This document shows positions 16,619 to 24,392 of a stretch of DNA of 43,786 nt, piece after piece. The position numbers were made by a program, and so were the translations under genes. Under the pieces are notes generated by a model. The model did no database searches, was not told the origin of the DNA, and saw nothing but the letters and a program-made list of their open reading frames with translations. The DNA is from a virus, in the IMG/VR virus record IMGVR_UViG_3300030202_000105, positions 4,622 to 48,407 of that record, one strand, 5' to 3'. How positions within the stretch are numbered: the first letter of the stretch is position 1; each line of letters begins with the position of its first letter.

Positions 16619-19041
16619 TATTTACTCCCAACTATCCGCAGTAACTCGTTAAGCGTACTGTCAGATGTTTGTTTTGGTTGGTGGATCGTGTCAAATAGAT
16701 CCCCATAAGAACTTTGTATCATACCACCAGATGCAACATTTACTACAGGATTGTTGCCCGTAAGACTAGCTAAGAAGTTAGCTACATCGTCTTCCTGCCC
16801 CTCTTCTTCCTTTGCTAACTTAAACAAAGGAGAAGCCTCTTCAGTTATAGTTCCCGGCGTACCACCTCGTACACCAGCGCCGCCAGCACCACCAGCACCG
16901 CCCATAAGAAGGGCTATAACATCACCTATACCTAAGCCTGTAGCTTTAACAACGTCCTTAACTACGTCTGAAACACCTTCTCTGACAGGCTTTGTTACGT
17001 CATCTGCGGCTTTAGCTACTTTACGTACGGGCTGTATTAGAGTGTCGTCTGCGGCTTTAGCTACTTTACGTACAGGCTGTATTAGAGTGTCATCTGCGGC
17101 ACTACCTACTGTTTTAGCTACATCAACAATAGGCTTTGTAACGGCCTTACTTGCTTCTTTAACAGGCTTAATGATTCTGTCGTCAAACCCTTTACCCGTT
17201 TCTCTTATTCCTTTAGCAATAGGTTTAGCAGCATCTTTTACAGGTTCAAAAATCGTATCATCAAACTTCTTACCTACGGTACGTAGAACTTTAGCGGCTC
17301 TACTTAGAATCTCAGGAGCTTCTATTTTTGGCGTGCCTATCGCGCCACCTTCTTGTACGTACTTTCCTAAACCACTGATTAGTGCGTCACCAATCTCAGC
17401 GCCACCTGCTATTTCTAGTTGAGTTTTGACTAGGCCAGCGGTTAGGTCGTCTTGGTTAATGTTATATTTGTCAAGAAACTTTTCATTAAACCCTGCTTTG
17501 TTTAACGCGCCCCTAGTAAAGTTATCTCCATACAAAGAAATAGCTGCACCAGCAGCATCACCGCTCACAGCTTTGGTAATAAACTTAACGCCCTTTACTG
17601 TTTTGTTAAACGTATTGGCGGTATCTGCGGCAGCTTTCGCTGCATTAAACAAGTCACTACCTTCTTTAGCCCCTTTTGCCGTTTCTGCTAGTTGAGCAGC
17701 ATTAGCCGACAACCCCTTTGCGTAAGCACCTACACCTGCTGTAATACCTGCTGTAGCAAAAGATTTAGCAACATCTTCAAGATCGCCTCCAGTAACGGCA
17801 GTTGTTAGTCCAGAAGCAGTGCCATACGCTAAACCCGTACCGAGAGCACCCGGAGTAGCAGCACCCGCAGCAACACTCGCACCGCCGCCGCCAAATAAAC
17901 CAGAGCCAGCTAGAAACTGACCCCCGTATACAGAAGCTGCAATAATAGCTGCCATTTTTATAGCGTCTTTTACTGAGCTATCTTTAACTTCTTTGGTGCG
18001 GATTTCACTGTAAGTCATTGGGTCGTACAAATACGACGAGCCGTCCTTTGTTTGTCGGGCGGGAGTTACATCATATTTTGCATACAGGGACTGAAGCATT
18101 GGGTCACGCTTGTACGCTTCCATCAAAGCATCTTGGTAGCCTAGTCCTTCAGTTGCCTGTAGGTACGGTATCTGTTCTTTCAATATGGGTTTAACTAACG
18201 ACTGAAACTCAGATAGTTCTGCGGTATTAGAGCTGGTATGTGTCTGTAAGTTACCACCAAATTTTCTAGTTTCGGCCTCCATAGGTGTAATGTCGTAACC
18301 GTAGTGAGAACTAAGAACTGCGGATGTATCGTCTATACTGTCTAGCCCAGCAATACTCCCATAAGCATTTTTAGTGTCCGCTATGTTAGTGACAGTTTTA
18401 AACCCTTTTAAGTACTCAGGTACATCGCTTACGTATGAGCGGTATTCTCCGTCTTCAAGATTACGTGTTGGGTTGTAATCTACTTGACCTCCACCAATGC
18501 CACCCTCACCACCAATTGTGTCTATTGTATTTAACCCCGGAATAGACTCAAAAGCCTTTTCGTAAGCATTGTCGTAGTAGTCGTCTACTTCATCTACATC
18601 ATCAATTTTAAAGTAGTCGGCACCACCAGAAAGTATTTTGTCGCGGTAGTCTTGTAGGCCAGAGAAATTAGGATCTGAACCTAGAAATGGGTTTGCTGTA
18701 GGCGCAGTTACAGTAGGTTTTGGTGCAACGTAATCTATTCCAGCACCGGGTACACGAGCATCGGTTATAGCGGGTTTAGGCGTTACAGGTGCTACAGCTT
18801 TAGTAGGAGTGGCATATGGCACGGGTGTGGTTTTAGGCCCAAAACCGGGTGCAGATGGCCCTCCTCGGTACGGGGTAGGCGTAGGTCTAGGTGCTACAGC
18901 TTTAGTAGGAGTAGGAGTAGGTTTAACGGAGGCGGGTACGCTACCAATTCCAGACTGATACTGAGCTATACGCCGTTGTATTTCGGCTTGGTCTAGCCCA
19001 CCTAACCCTAGACTTCCTAGCCCTGTGTTTCCTATGTTCAC
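16618..19041 (-). CDS. Large internal virion protein with Pro/Thr N-terminus and amphipathic repeats
   Basis: 807 residues from a GTG start that overlaps the previous TAG; GAGG lies 7 bases upstream. Residues 35-125 are Pro/Thr/Ala-rich (PTPTPTKAVAPRPTPTPY) and likely disordered. The middle has a hydrophobic Ala/Gly zone (about 355-430: AAIIAASVYGGQFLAGSGLF) that could enter or cross a membrane. Residues about 590-700 are repeats of an amphipathic helix type (FDDTIFEPVKDA, FDDRIIKPVKEA), including AADDTLIQPVRKVAK in tandem. The composition suggests a DNA-ejection protein that contacts host membrane. The function is inferred from context. Confidence 0.6.
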   Translation of the reverse strand: MNIGNTGLGSLGLGGLDQAEIQRRIAQYQSGIGSVPASVKPTPTPTKAVAPRPTPTPYRGGPSAPGFGPKTTPVPYATPTKAVAPVTPKPAITDARVPGAGIDYVAPKPTVTAPTANPFLGSDPNFSGLQDYRDKILSGGADYFKIDDVDEVDDYYDNAYEKAFESIPGLNTIDTIGGEGGIGGGQVDYNPTRNLEDGEYRSYVSDVPEYLKGFKTVTNIADTKNAYGSIAGLDSIDDTSAVLSSHYGYDITPMEAETRKFGGNLQTHTSSNTAELSEFQSLVKPILKEQIPYLQATEGLGYQDALMEAYKRDPMLQSLYAKYDVTPARQTKDGSSYLYDPMTYSEIRTKEVKDSSVKDAIKMAAIIAASVYGGQFLAGSGLFGGGGASVAAGAATPGALGTGLAYGTASGLTTAVTGGDLEDVAKSFATAGITAGVGAYAKGLSANAAQLAETAKGAKEGSDLFNAAKAAADTANTFNKTVKGVKFITKAVSGDAAGAAISLYGDNFTRGALNKAGFNEKFLDKYNINQDDLTAGLVKTQLEIAGGAEIGDALISGLGKYVQEGGAIGTPKIEAPEILSRAAKVLRTVGKKFDDTIFEPVKDAAKPIAKGIRETGKGFDDRIIKPVKEASKAVTKPIVDVAKTVGSAADDTLIQPVRKVAKAADDTLIQPVRKVAKAADDVTKPVREGVSDVVKDVVKATGLGIGDVIALLMGGAGGAGGAGVRGGTPGTITEEASPLFKLAKEEEGQEDDVANFLASLTGNNPVVNVASGGMIQSSYGDLFDTIHQPKQTSDSTLNELLRIVGSK
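17001..17090. repeat. Two tandem 45-base repeats
   Basis: Copies at 17001-17045 and 17046-17090 differ at only two A/G positions; a third copy begins at 17091 and diverges. They encode a 15-residue amphipathic unit twice, which points to recent duplication within the 807-residue protein. Confidence 0.9.
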
Positions 19042-19364
19042 TACGACACCTCTAATATACTGGCGACCACATGGAGCCTATTAGCAGTTGCTGCGGTTAC
19101 TTTAATTATTTCCGATTCTTCCAGCACTATAGGAGAAGTAAGTAACTCCACAGTACCATTAGCGCCTACTGCACTAACCTTAAATAAGCTAAACACGGCA
19201 GCGGCAGCGTTGGTCAACGTCACTGTTATAGTATCAGCGTTACCTGAATCTTCGGACACAAGTAGTGACTTTATAATAGCTGTTTTAGCTGAAGGGCATG
19301 TATACAGCGTGGTAGCGTTGGTAGTGGTTAAATCCACTTTTGCATTTTTATATTCGTTAGCCAA
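19041..19364 (-). CDS. Small beta-rich virion protein
   Basis: 107 residues. The likely start is TTG (complement of 19362-19364), giving MANEYKNAKVDLTTTN; no in-frame ATG or GTG fits better, and homologues I recall begin the same way. AGG lies 9 bases upstream. The rest alternates in beta fashion (TIIKS-like strand, DTITVTLTNAAAAVFSLF). It overlaps the previous small gene by 8 bases. It is probably a decoration or tail-associated structural protein; no known function is assigned. Confidence 0.6.
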   Translation of the reverse strand: MANEYKNAKVDLTTTNATTLYTCPSAKTAIIKSLLVSEDSGNADTITVTLTNAAAAVFSLFKVSAVGANGTVELLTSPIVLEESEIIKVTAATANRLHVVASILEVS

Positions 19365-19536
19365 GGAACCATACCTGCGCTTGAGTTTCTGGGGATACCG
19401 CTGCTTTTCTTAGCCCGTCATCTAATTGATTAAAGTATATACGTAGTACGTTATTAAACTGCTCAAAAGACTGCGAATCATATTCCTTTGGTGGGTCAGG
19501 TAGTCTAGGGGAAACAAAGTTTATGTCTTCTGCCAT
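19357..19536 (-). CDS. Small conserved virion-region protein (59 residues)
   Basis: The ORF starts with ATG at 19534-19536, overlapping the hub gene's stop as TAATG, and ends in TAA at 19357-19359. The product has FVSPRLPDPPKEYD followed by a helical part SQSFEQFNNVLRIYFNQLDD. I recall this Pro-rich opening and Phe-Asn-Leu-rich helix in short genes next to tail genes of marine phages. Coupling on both sides supports translation. Its role may be as an assembly helper. Confidence 0.65.
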   Translation of the reverse strand: MAEDINFVSPRLPDPPKEYDSQSFEQFNNVLRIYFNQLDDGLRKAAVSPETQAQVWFLG

Positions 19537-21395
19537 TACCGCCTACCATCTGGGCGTATGTCTAAACGGGGTGCGCCTAGCTGCCAAGTAACCCCAACAT
19601 CTCCAGACTCTATCTTTATGGATAACTGCCTACCACGTACTCTGGTATAGACCTGATCTGTAAACGCCTCAACAGGGACTATGGCACTGCGTGTAACTGC
19701 GGCACTATTAGACCCACCTTCAGACAGGGGTGAGTTAAACCCAGATCCAGATGATTGTAGCGGCAGTAGCTCCATAGTCAGGCTAGGGCTATCCACAGTA
19801 GATCCATCAAATGTAACGTCTGGCAGTATTCGACGTATAAACGAGAAGCTGTTCCCGTCCTGTATATCAAACTGTGCTGACGTTATAAACGAGGATATGG
19901 CGATGTTAGTGCCTGTTACGTTATCGTCAACACCGTTTTCGTGCGTAACTAGATTATTACTGTACGTAGCAGCAACAGGGTGGGCACGGGTGCCAGAATC
20001 TAGCCAAGCACTGCGTGCGAGTGTGCCGTTGTACCATACGTCCAATACGTGGTTATAAACTACATACTTGTCTATTGTGGTTGAGTTAGCAGAGCAGTAG
20101 AACCACCAAACCTCGTCGAACCCTTCGTTAGTACCGGCAAACACTTGATCTACCTGATCGAAGTTAAAGTCATTAAACACAAACCGTTTTAGGTCACAGC
20201 GTAAGTTCTTAACTCTACCATCGTACATATAGAAAGAATCACGACCCATCCAGTAAGCTACACCGTCTGAGTAAGCGGCTGAATTCTGAGAAGCAATAGA
20301 TATGTTTTCACCAAGTAACTGGGAACCCCAAACTAAAGCCCCGCCTAGATACTGTAGCGCGTACATAGCAGCGTCAGTCCATACCAAAACTTCTTGGCGG
20401 GACTGTAGAGCAGTTACTATCTGAGAGCCTTTGGACAGCTTTATGTCACCTGCTTGGTTAGTTGCGCCGGGAGTCCACTGAACCGCGTTTGCTTGATCTG
20501 ACCATCTAATAAGTAAAGGGTCTTGTACGGCACTGCCGATTGTATTGGCACCAAAGCAGAAAACGAACTGACTTATATCCGATACAAGAATAAAGTTTTG
20601 TACTGTGGGTGTGTTAGACGCACCACTAAGTGCAGATAGTTCTACCGCACGCCCGTTAAGTCCGTCAGCGTTGGAAGCATCCCAGTAGTAGACTGAGCCG
20701 TTACGGGGGCCAAATATAAGGTCTTCACCGAAATTAGACTGACTCCATAGACGTAAGGAATCTGTAGCTGTTTCTATTCCGTTACCCCAAGTACCTTGGC
20801 TCCACCCACCTGCACCCCAACCTACTAGCGGAACTTCTATTTCTGGGCCAACATTTATCTGGTACTTAGCTGTTACCGAACCTCCACCTGTAGCAGAAGA
20901 ACTAGCGGCTGTAGCAGATTCTATGGTGTAAGTATTACCTGTAAGATAAGTTATCTGGAACTCACCGTTTAAAGTTAGTCCGCCTACAGCAGATGCTCCG
21001 CTAAATGTAACGAAATCACCGTTTACATACCCACCATTAGCATCGGTTACAGTGACTGTAGTAGACCCACTGGTAGTAGCAAACGGGTTGGTTAAAGACA
21101 CACCTGATGGAGTGCGTTCTGGAGTTATGTCGTAGTACAACCCACCTTTTTCTAAGTAGAACTTGAGGTTTGTGCCTACACCTAACAACTTTTGATTAGA
21201 TAGCGTGACCCAACTGTGTAAAGACCTACACAAGCCAAGAAACGTGTAAATAGATAGCGGTTGCCACCCACCTATTTTTTCTGGTAGCCCACCACGAAAT
21301 CTGACTTTATCGCAGTCAAACCAACCCTCTTCTGCCGCATACCTTGTAGTCTCACGGTTTACTCCGGGTTTGAATAATAGCTTCTGAAGCGGCAT
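19536..21395 (-). CDS. Tail hub / packaged-DNA stabilisation-like protein (P22 gp10 type)
   Basis: 619 residues, mostly beta structure. The N-terminus LLFKPGVNRETTRYAAEEGW with RFRGGLPEKIGGW is a typical opening of podovirus tail hub proteins. Residues about 105-190 read as an inserted Ig-like or carbohydrate-binding-like domain rich in Ser, Thr and Gly. A beta-propeller-like body follows with repeated Trp (GWGAGGWSQGTWGNG, YYWDASNADG, VWTDAAMYAL). The family match to P22 gp10 is recalled rather than computed. It would close the portal channel beneath the adaptors. It overlaps the lysozyme stop by one base. Confidence 0.65.
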   Translation of the reverse strand: MPLQKLLFKPGVNRETTRYAAEEGWFDCDKVRFRGGLPEKIGGWQPLSIYTFLGLCRSLHSWVTLSNQKLLGVGTNLKFYLEKGGLYYDITPERTPSGVSLTNPFATTSGSTTVTVTDANGGYVNGDFVTFSGASAVGGLTLNGEFQITYLTGNTYTIESATAASSSATGGGSVTAKYQINVGPEIEVPLVGWGAGGWSQGTWGNGIETATDSLRLWSQSNFGEDLIFGPRNGSVYYWDASNADGLNGRAVELSALSGASNTPTVQNFILVSDISQFVFCFGANTIGSAVQDPLLIRWSDQANAVQWTPGATNQAGDIKLSKGSQIVTALQSRQEVLVWTDAAMYALQYLGGALVWGSQLLGENISIASQNSAAYSDGVAYWMGRDSFYMYDGRVKNLRCDLKRFVFNDFNFDQVDQVFAGTNEGFDEVWWFYCSANSTTIDKYVVYNHVLDVWYNGTLARSAWLDSGTRAHPVAATYSNNLVTHENGVDDNVTGTNIAISSFITSAQFDIQDGNSFSFIRRILPDVTFDGSTVDSPSLTMELLPLQSSGSGFNSPLSEGGSNSAAVTRSAIVPVEAFTDQVYTRVRGRQLSIKIESGDVGVTWQLGAPRLDIRPDGRR

Positions 21396-21814
21396 TATTG
21401 ATACTCACCTGTGCGGATCATCTCAGTTACCTCTAAGGCACGGTTGCCCACTTGTGTAGCCCATTTGCTGTCCATAAACTCATCGGCAGCAATATCAAAT
21501 TGTTCGCGGGACATAGCCTCAACAGCTTTAACGAACCCACGTAATCGAGTCTGGCCCAGATTAAACGATATATCAATCATAGCGTCTTGCCGCGCTTCGT
21601 TCATTGCGGGGAACCAGAAGTATGAGTCCGTAAGCTCTTCTCGTACCCGCTTGATGTCGTTTGCTAGTAAGTAGTCAATCTCATCATCAGACAGTCCAAG
21701 ACCGGACTCACTAATATTTCTGCCTACTGCAATTGTTTCATACCCCGCCGAGCATATATAAGACTTAGACCGAACACCTTCGTGGCGTTTAAGCATCTTA
21801 ACTAGATTACTCAT
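21395..21814 (-). CDS. Endolysin, T4-type lysozyme (GH24) with Cys in the catalytic triad
   Basis: 139 residues. MLKRHEGVRSKSYICSAGYETIAVG aligns with the T4 lysozyme active site: E12 is the acid, T27 equals T26, and C21 stands where T4 has D20 (spacing E-x8-C-x5-T). QDAMIDISFNLGQ (about residues 75-88) matches the family's second conserved block. It should cleave the MurNAc-GlcNAc bond of peptidoglycan. There is no signal peptide, so release depends on the holin encoded just upstream. A Cys variant of the triad is known in some Gram-negative phage endolysins. Confidence 0.88.
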   Translation of the reverse strand: MSNLVKMLKRHEGVRSKSYICSAGYETIAVGRNISESGLGLSDDEIDYLLANDIKRVREELTDSYFWFPAMNEARQDAMIDISFNLGQTRLRGFVKAVEAMSREQFDIAADEFMDSKWATQVGNRALEVTEMIRTGEYQ

Positions 21815-22197
21815 TACTTCTCCCTAGCTACAGAGTTGACCTTCTCGTAGCTTCTCATTGCGCCCAAACCGAGCATCCCCATCATAACCGGAACAAGCAG
21901 GGTTGTATCTATTTCGGGTAGGTCTACCCAGATTCCCAGTATGTTGGCAATAATTGTATTGTAGAGTAAGCCCAGCGAACACACCCAACCGATACTCGGC
22001 CTCCAGCCAGCAACAAATAACGACTTATGTGCGGCTTCGGTCTTGTTTACGTCTAGTTGGCCCTTCATAAGCTCTTGGGCATGTCGTTCTGACATCGTAG
22101 CTATCTCATGGGCCAAGGCATTCTTCTGATCCTTGTCTTCTATGAATTTGTCCAGTAGCCCTGTGACCGGCCCTACTAATGATGCGACGATGCTCAT
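21814..22197 (-). CDS. Holin, GTA/3-TM type
   Basis: 127 residues. An N-terminal helix is followed by HAQELMKGQ, then FVAGWRPSIGWVCSLGLLYN and further hydrophobic segments (about 60-85, 95-112), ending LGLGAMRSYEKVN. The AGWRPxIGWV signature and three hydrophobic segments match the holin superfamily found in gene transfer agents and many marine phages. It should form membrane lesions that let the lysozyme out. The lysozyme start overlaps its stop by one base. Confidence 0.8.
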   Translation of the reverse strand: MSIVASLVGPVTGLLDKFIEDKDQKNALAHEIATMSERHAQELMKGQLDVNKTEAAHKSLFVAGWRPSIGWVCSLGLLYNTIIANILGIWVDLPEIDTTLLVPVMMGMLGLGAMRSYEKVNSVAREK

Positions 22198-22200
22198 AGT

Positions 22201-22410
22201 TTAATCCCAAGTCTTCGTGTTACGGCCTATCTTCTTAGGTATGCAGTAAGCACTTATATTGTTTTGGTTACGCTCTTGTTTACCTATTTTAACTGCGCCT
22301 GACTCAACGTAGTACGCAAACTGATTGCAGCGAGTCACATCCCTAAAGTAAAACTCTTCTTTTAAAGGCTCACCATCTATGATGACAATAAGCAAAAACG
22401 CCATAATCAT
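22201..22410 (-). CDS. Small protein with N-terminal hydrophobic segment, lysis region
   Basis: 69 residues starting MIMAFLLIVIIDG, a short hydrophobic N-terminus that could be a signal or anchor, followed by a polar domain with two cysteines (RCNQF and AYCIP). It overlaps the previous gene as ATGA. It lies between a membrane protein and the holin, so a role in lysis (for example spanin-like) is possible. No lipobox is visible and no family is recognised. Confidence 0.55.
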   Translation of the reverse strand: MIMAFLLIVIIDGEPLKEEFYFRDVTRCNQFAYYVESGAVKIGKQERNQNNISAYCIPKKIGRNTKTWD

Positions 22411-22856
22411 CTGGTCAAATAAGCCAATAATGCGCCTACAGCAGCGGGTACTAAAACAACAACCAGCAAAATAAGCATCCCAATCTGGCGCATATCTTTC
22501 CAGAACTTTTTATTCTTTGCCGTAGCCCTAGCCAATTCTTCTTGCTTGGCCTTTCTAGCATTTGCCATTTCTTGCATACACTGCTGATACAAATGACCAT
22601 TGCCGCTCATAACAAACAGGTCTTTAACTTCCTGCATTGTCTCTGCAATTTGCTTACGCGCCAGCGCAGCTTTTACAGCGTCAGCTTCCGACAAGCCGCC
22701 TTGGTTCTGAGCCTTAGCCAGTTCTACTTCAGCCCCACCCAGCTTGCTGAGAAAGGTTCCTATGGTGCTTAAATCATCCGCTGTGCTTGCTGCCTTTTTG
22801 ATTGCGTTTGAAGCCATATTGACCCCAGCCACAATCGCGGAGATTTCTGCAATCAT
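22407..22856 (-). CDS. Membrane protein with C-terminal TM helix, lysis region
   Basis: 149 residues: a helical, charged body (LSEADAVKAALARKQIAETM, ARKAKQEELARATAKNKKFW) and one strong C-terminal membrane segment at about 125-147 (IGMLILLVVVLVPAAVGALL). The orientation would place the helices on the cytoplasmic side, resembling spanin- or anti-holin-like accessory proteins. I recall similar proteins in podoviruses but no proven function. Confidence 0.55.
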   Translation of the reverse strand: MIAEISAIVAGVNMASNAIKKAASTADDLSTIGTFLSKLGGAEVELAKAQNQGGLSEADAVKAALARKQIAETMQEVKDLFVMSGNGHLYQQCMQEMANARKAKQEELARATAKNKKFWKDMRQIGMLILLVVVLVPAAVGALLAYLTR

Positions 22857-22859
22857 GTT

Positions 22860-23084
22860 CTACCTCATAGACATTAATATCGGTATTGCGACAGCTATGA
22901 ATACGGCGGCATATACACCCCAGATCATATTTTCTAACCTGTCAAATCTACGCGATCCATCTTTTAACCGTTCTTCAATTCTTTCGTACCTCAAAGCGCA
23001 TTCACGCTCATGGGTATTTATTTCTTGTAAAGCCTTGTCGCCCTTGTCCAAACCGTACTCCTCTGACAACGCCAGATAACACAT
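22860..23084 (-). CDS. Small tail-anchored protein, lysis region
   Basis: 74 residues: a charged coiled-coil helix (residues about 20-52: INTHERECALRYERIEERL) followed by a membrane segment (MIWGVYAAVFIAVAIPILM). This layout, coiled coil then one TM helix, resembles XhlA-like haemolysin accessory or holin-associated proteins. The ATG overlaps the stop of the preceding 40-residue gene (TAATG). The functional call is an inference from architecture and place. Confidence 0.55.
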   Translation of the reverse strand: MCYLALSEEYGLDKGDKALQEINTHERECALRYERIEERLKDGSRRFDRLENMIWGVYAAVFIAVAIPILMSMR

Positions 23085-23206
23085 TACTTCTTTGTCTTTT
23101 TCTCAAGCGTTTTTTCAAGACGTTTAGCTTGATTGGCGTGGAGCTTACTTGCACCTTTGAGTTCTTTAATCATCTTGCGTTTTTGCGCGTCAGTCATAAC
23201 ACCCAT
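23084..23206 (-). CDS. Very small basic protein (40 residues)
   Basis: The ATG at 23204-23206 overlaps the previous gene's TAA, and its own TAA (23084-23086) overlaps the next ATG, so it is linked by TAATG on both sides. The product MGVMTDAQKRKMIKELKGAS and the following Lys-rich helix is strongly basic. Small Lys-rich helical genes of this sort are common in marine phage late operons. No function is known. Confidence 0.6.
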   Translation of the reverse strand: MGVMTDAQKRKMIKELKGASKLHANQAKRLEKTLEKKTKK

Positions 23207-23427
23207 TAGCTTGCCTCTACTTCAGCTTCTTCGACAGGCTTAACCGATTCAACAATTGCTCTGGTATAGGCTTGCAGGAGAAGTTCGCGCTCGTTGGTTT
23301 GCATTTTTAACGTAGATATTTCACGGCGTAACTCGTTCACACGGGCTATATTTGCCTGAGTCTCTACAGCTAGACCTTCAAAGTCATACTGTTCATCATT
23401 GATTGTTACTGTATTTTCTTCGCTCAT
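23206..23427 (-). CDS. Small acidic coiled-coil protein
   Basis: 73 residues. A short beta start (NTVTINDEQYDFEGL) leads to a long helix (residues about 20-60) with heptad-like Leu, and an acidic tail (VEEAEVEAS). I recall this layout, a Thr-Val opening then DxxxxxLxxL helices, as a conserved family near phage tail fibre genes. It may be a structural or assembly helper; nothing catalytic is visible. Confidence 0.6.
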   Translation of the reverse strand: MSEENTVTINDEQYDFEGLAVETQANIARVNELRREISTLKMQTNERELLLQAYTRAIVESVKPVEEAEVEAS

Positions 23428-23435
23428 GTTAATCC

Positions 23436-24137
23436 TTAGTGTGGTTGCTCTTGCTGCACGGGCCAGCAGTTTAAGTTAGCTGCCACAGTACGGCGTTCAC
23501 CCTCGCCTTGGAAAGGATATACCATGTGTTGCAGCCAACTCGGAAAGAATAATAACTTACCTACTTCGGGCTTCATAACCACGTTCTGCGTAGGTTTAAG
23601 GCGCTCTTTGTCCCATGAGGCACTTTGTCCGTAGTTAAAACAAAGATACCCGTCAGACGCGCCAGAGGCGTTATATAGGTTGTACGACTCACTACCCGCC
23701 GCAGGTTGAGCTAGGATCTGTTCTGGTACTTTAGTCCACGTTGTACAGCTAACGCCCATAATAGTTTTAGTGCCGTGATCGTGAATTGGGTTGTAATCGC
23801 CAGCATAAGAATGCACTGACCAAAGCTCATCCATCTCTACGTTACGGTTGCCATCTAATTGCTGACCTGTGTTAGCCATAAACGCACTGACGTATTCGGC
23901 ACCCATGCTCGTTAGGAACTGGGAAAACTCTGCTATACGACCATCTTCGTGATCCATTACAAGTTGTTCGCCGTTACCTATCTGACCTACTAGCGTATGT
24001 GCTGCTGAGATACGATCAGTCTGATGCATCAACTCATCTAAGTAGTCGTTAAGGCTTGTAACCATATGCTCAGGCACAGTCGTTTCCATCAAAAACAATG
24101 ACGGTAACGGCATCATACGGTACTGGACTTCATCCAT
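23436..24137 (-). CDS. Putative 2-oxoglutarate/Fe(II)-dependent oxygenase
   Basis: 233 residues. YNPIHDHGT (H119, H121) followed far downstream by FFPSWLQHMVYPF (H204) and GERRTVAANLN (R215/R216) matches the phage 2OG-Fe(II) oxygenase family, in which His residues bind iron and Arg binds the 2-oxoglutarate carboxylate. The usual N-x-P-x-H-x-H form is kept. Such enzymes in phages may hydroxylate a virion protein, a host protein or DNA; the substrate is unknown. The gene is packed between tail fibre and lysis genes and is coupled to its upstream neighbour by a one-base overlap, which hints at modification of fibre or virion proteins. Confidence 0.78.
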   Translation of the reverse strand: MDEVQYRMMPLPSLFLMETTVPEHMVTSLNDYLDELMHQTDRISAAHTLVGQIGNGEQLVMDHEDGRIAEFSQFLTSMGAEYVSAFMANTGQQLDGNRNVEMDELWSVHSYAGDYNPIHDHGTKTIMGVSCTTWTKVPEQILAQPAAGSESYNLYNASGASDGYLCFNYGQSASWDKERLKPTQNVVMKPEVGKLLFFPSWLQHMVYPFQGEGERRTVAANLNCWPVQQEQPH

Positions 24138-24388
24138 TAGGCAGCAGGATCGTATGCTTTAGCAGCCGTAACAGCAGCGTTTACTGTAGACATATCCTCA
24201 GAACCCCAATCTTTTAGGGCGACCATAAACTCTAGGTAGCCAGAAGAACGCAGAATACGCTCCTGCTTCTCAGTATTTGTGAGGTCGTTACCAAACTCAT
24301 TGCTTGAGTCTAGGACGCTTGTGATTACGCTTACACTACCTAGCATTGCTGAGTAGTCCTGTGCGATTTGATCTGCTTCTCTGGTCAT
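24137..24388 (-). CDS. Small protein following the tail fibre gene
   Basis: 83 residues, mainly helical: MTREADQIAQDYSAMLGSVS, then NDLTNTEKQERILRSSGYLE and a final Ala-rich helix. There is no known domain. It lies 4 bases after the S74 fibre gene, a position often held by fibre assembly chaperones, so that is a possible role. The TAATG-type junction with the oxygenase gene suggests shared translation. Confidence 0.5.
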   Translation of the reverse strand: MTREADQIAQDYSAMLGSVSVITSVLDSSNEFGNDLTNTEKQERILRSSGYLEFMVALKDWGSEDMSTVNAAVTAAKAYDPAA

Positions 24389-24392
24389 TGTT

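Noticed and set aside
16751-17422. Plus-strand ORF of 223 codons
   Set aside because: Antisense shadow of the repeat region in the 807-residue virion gene.
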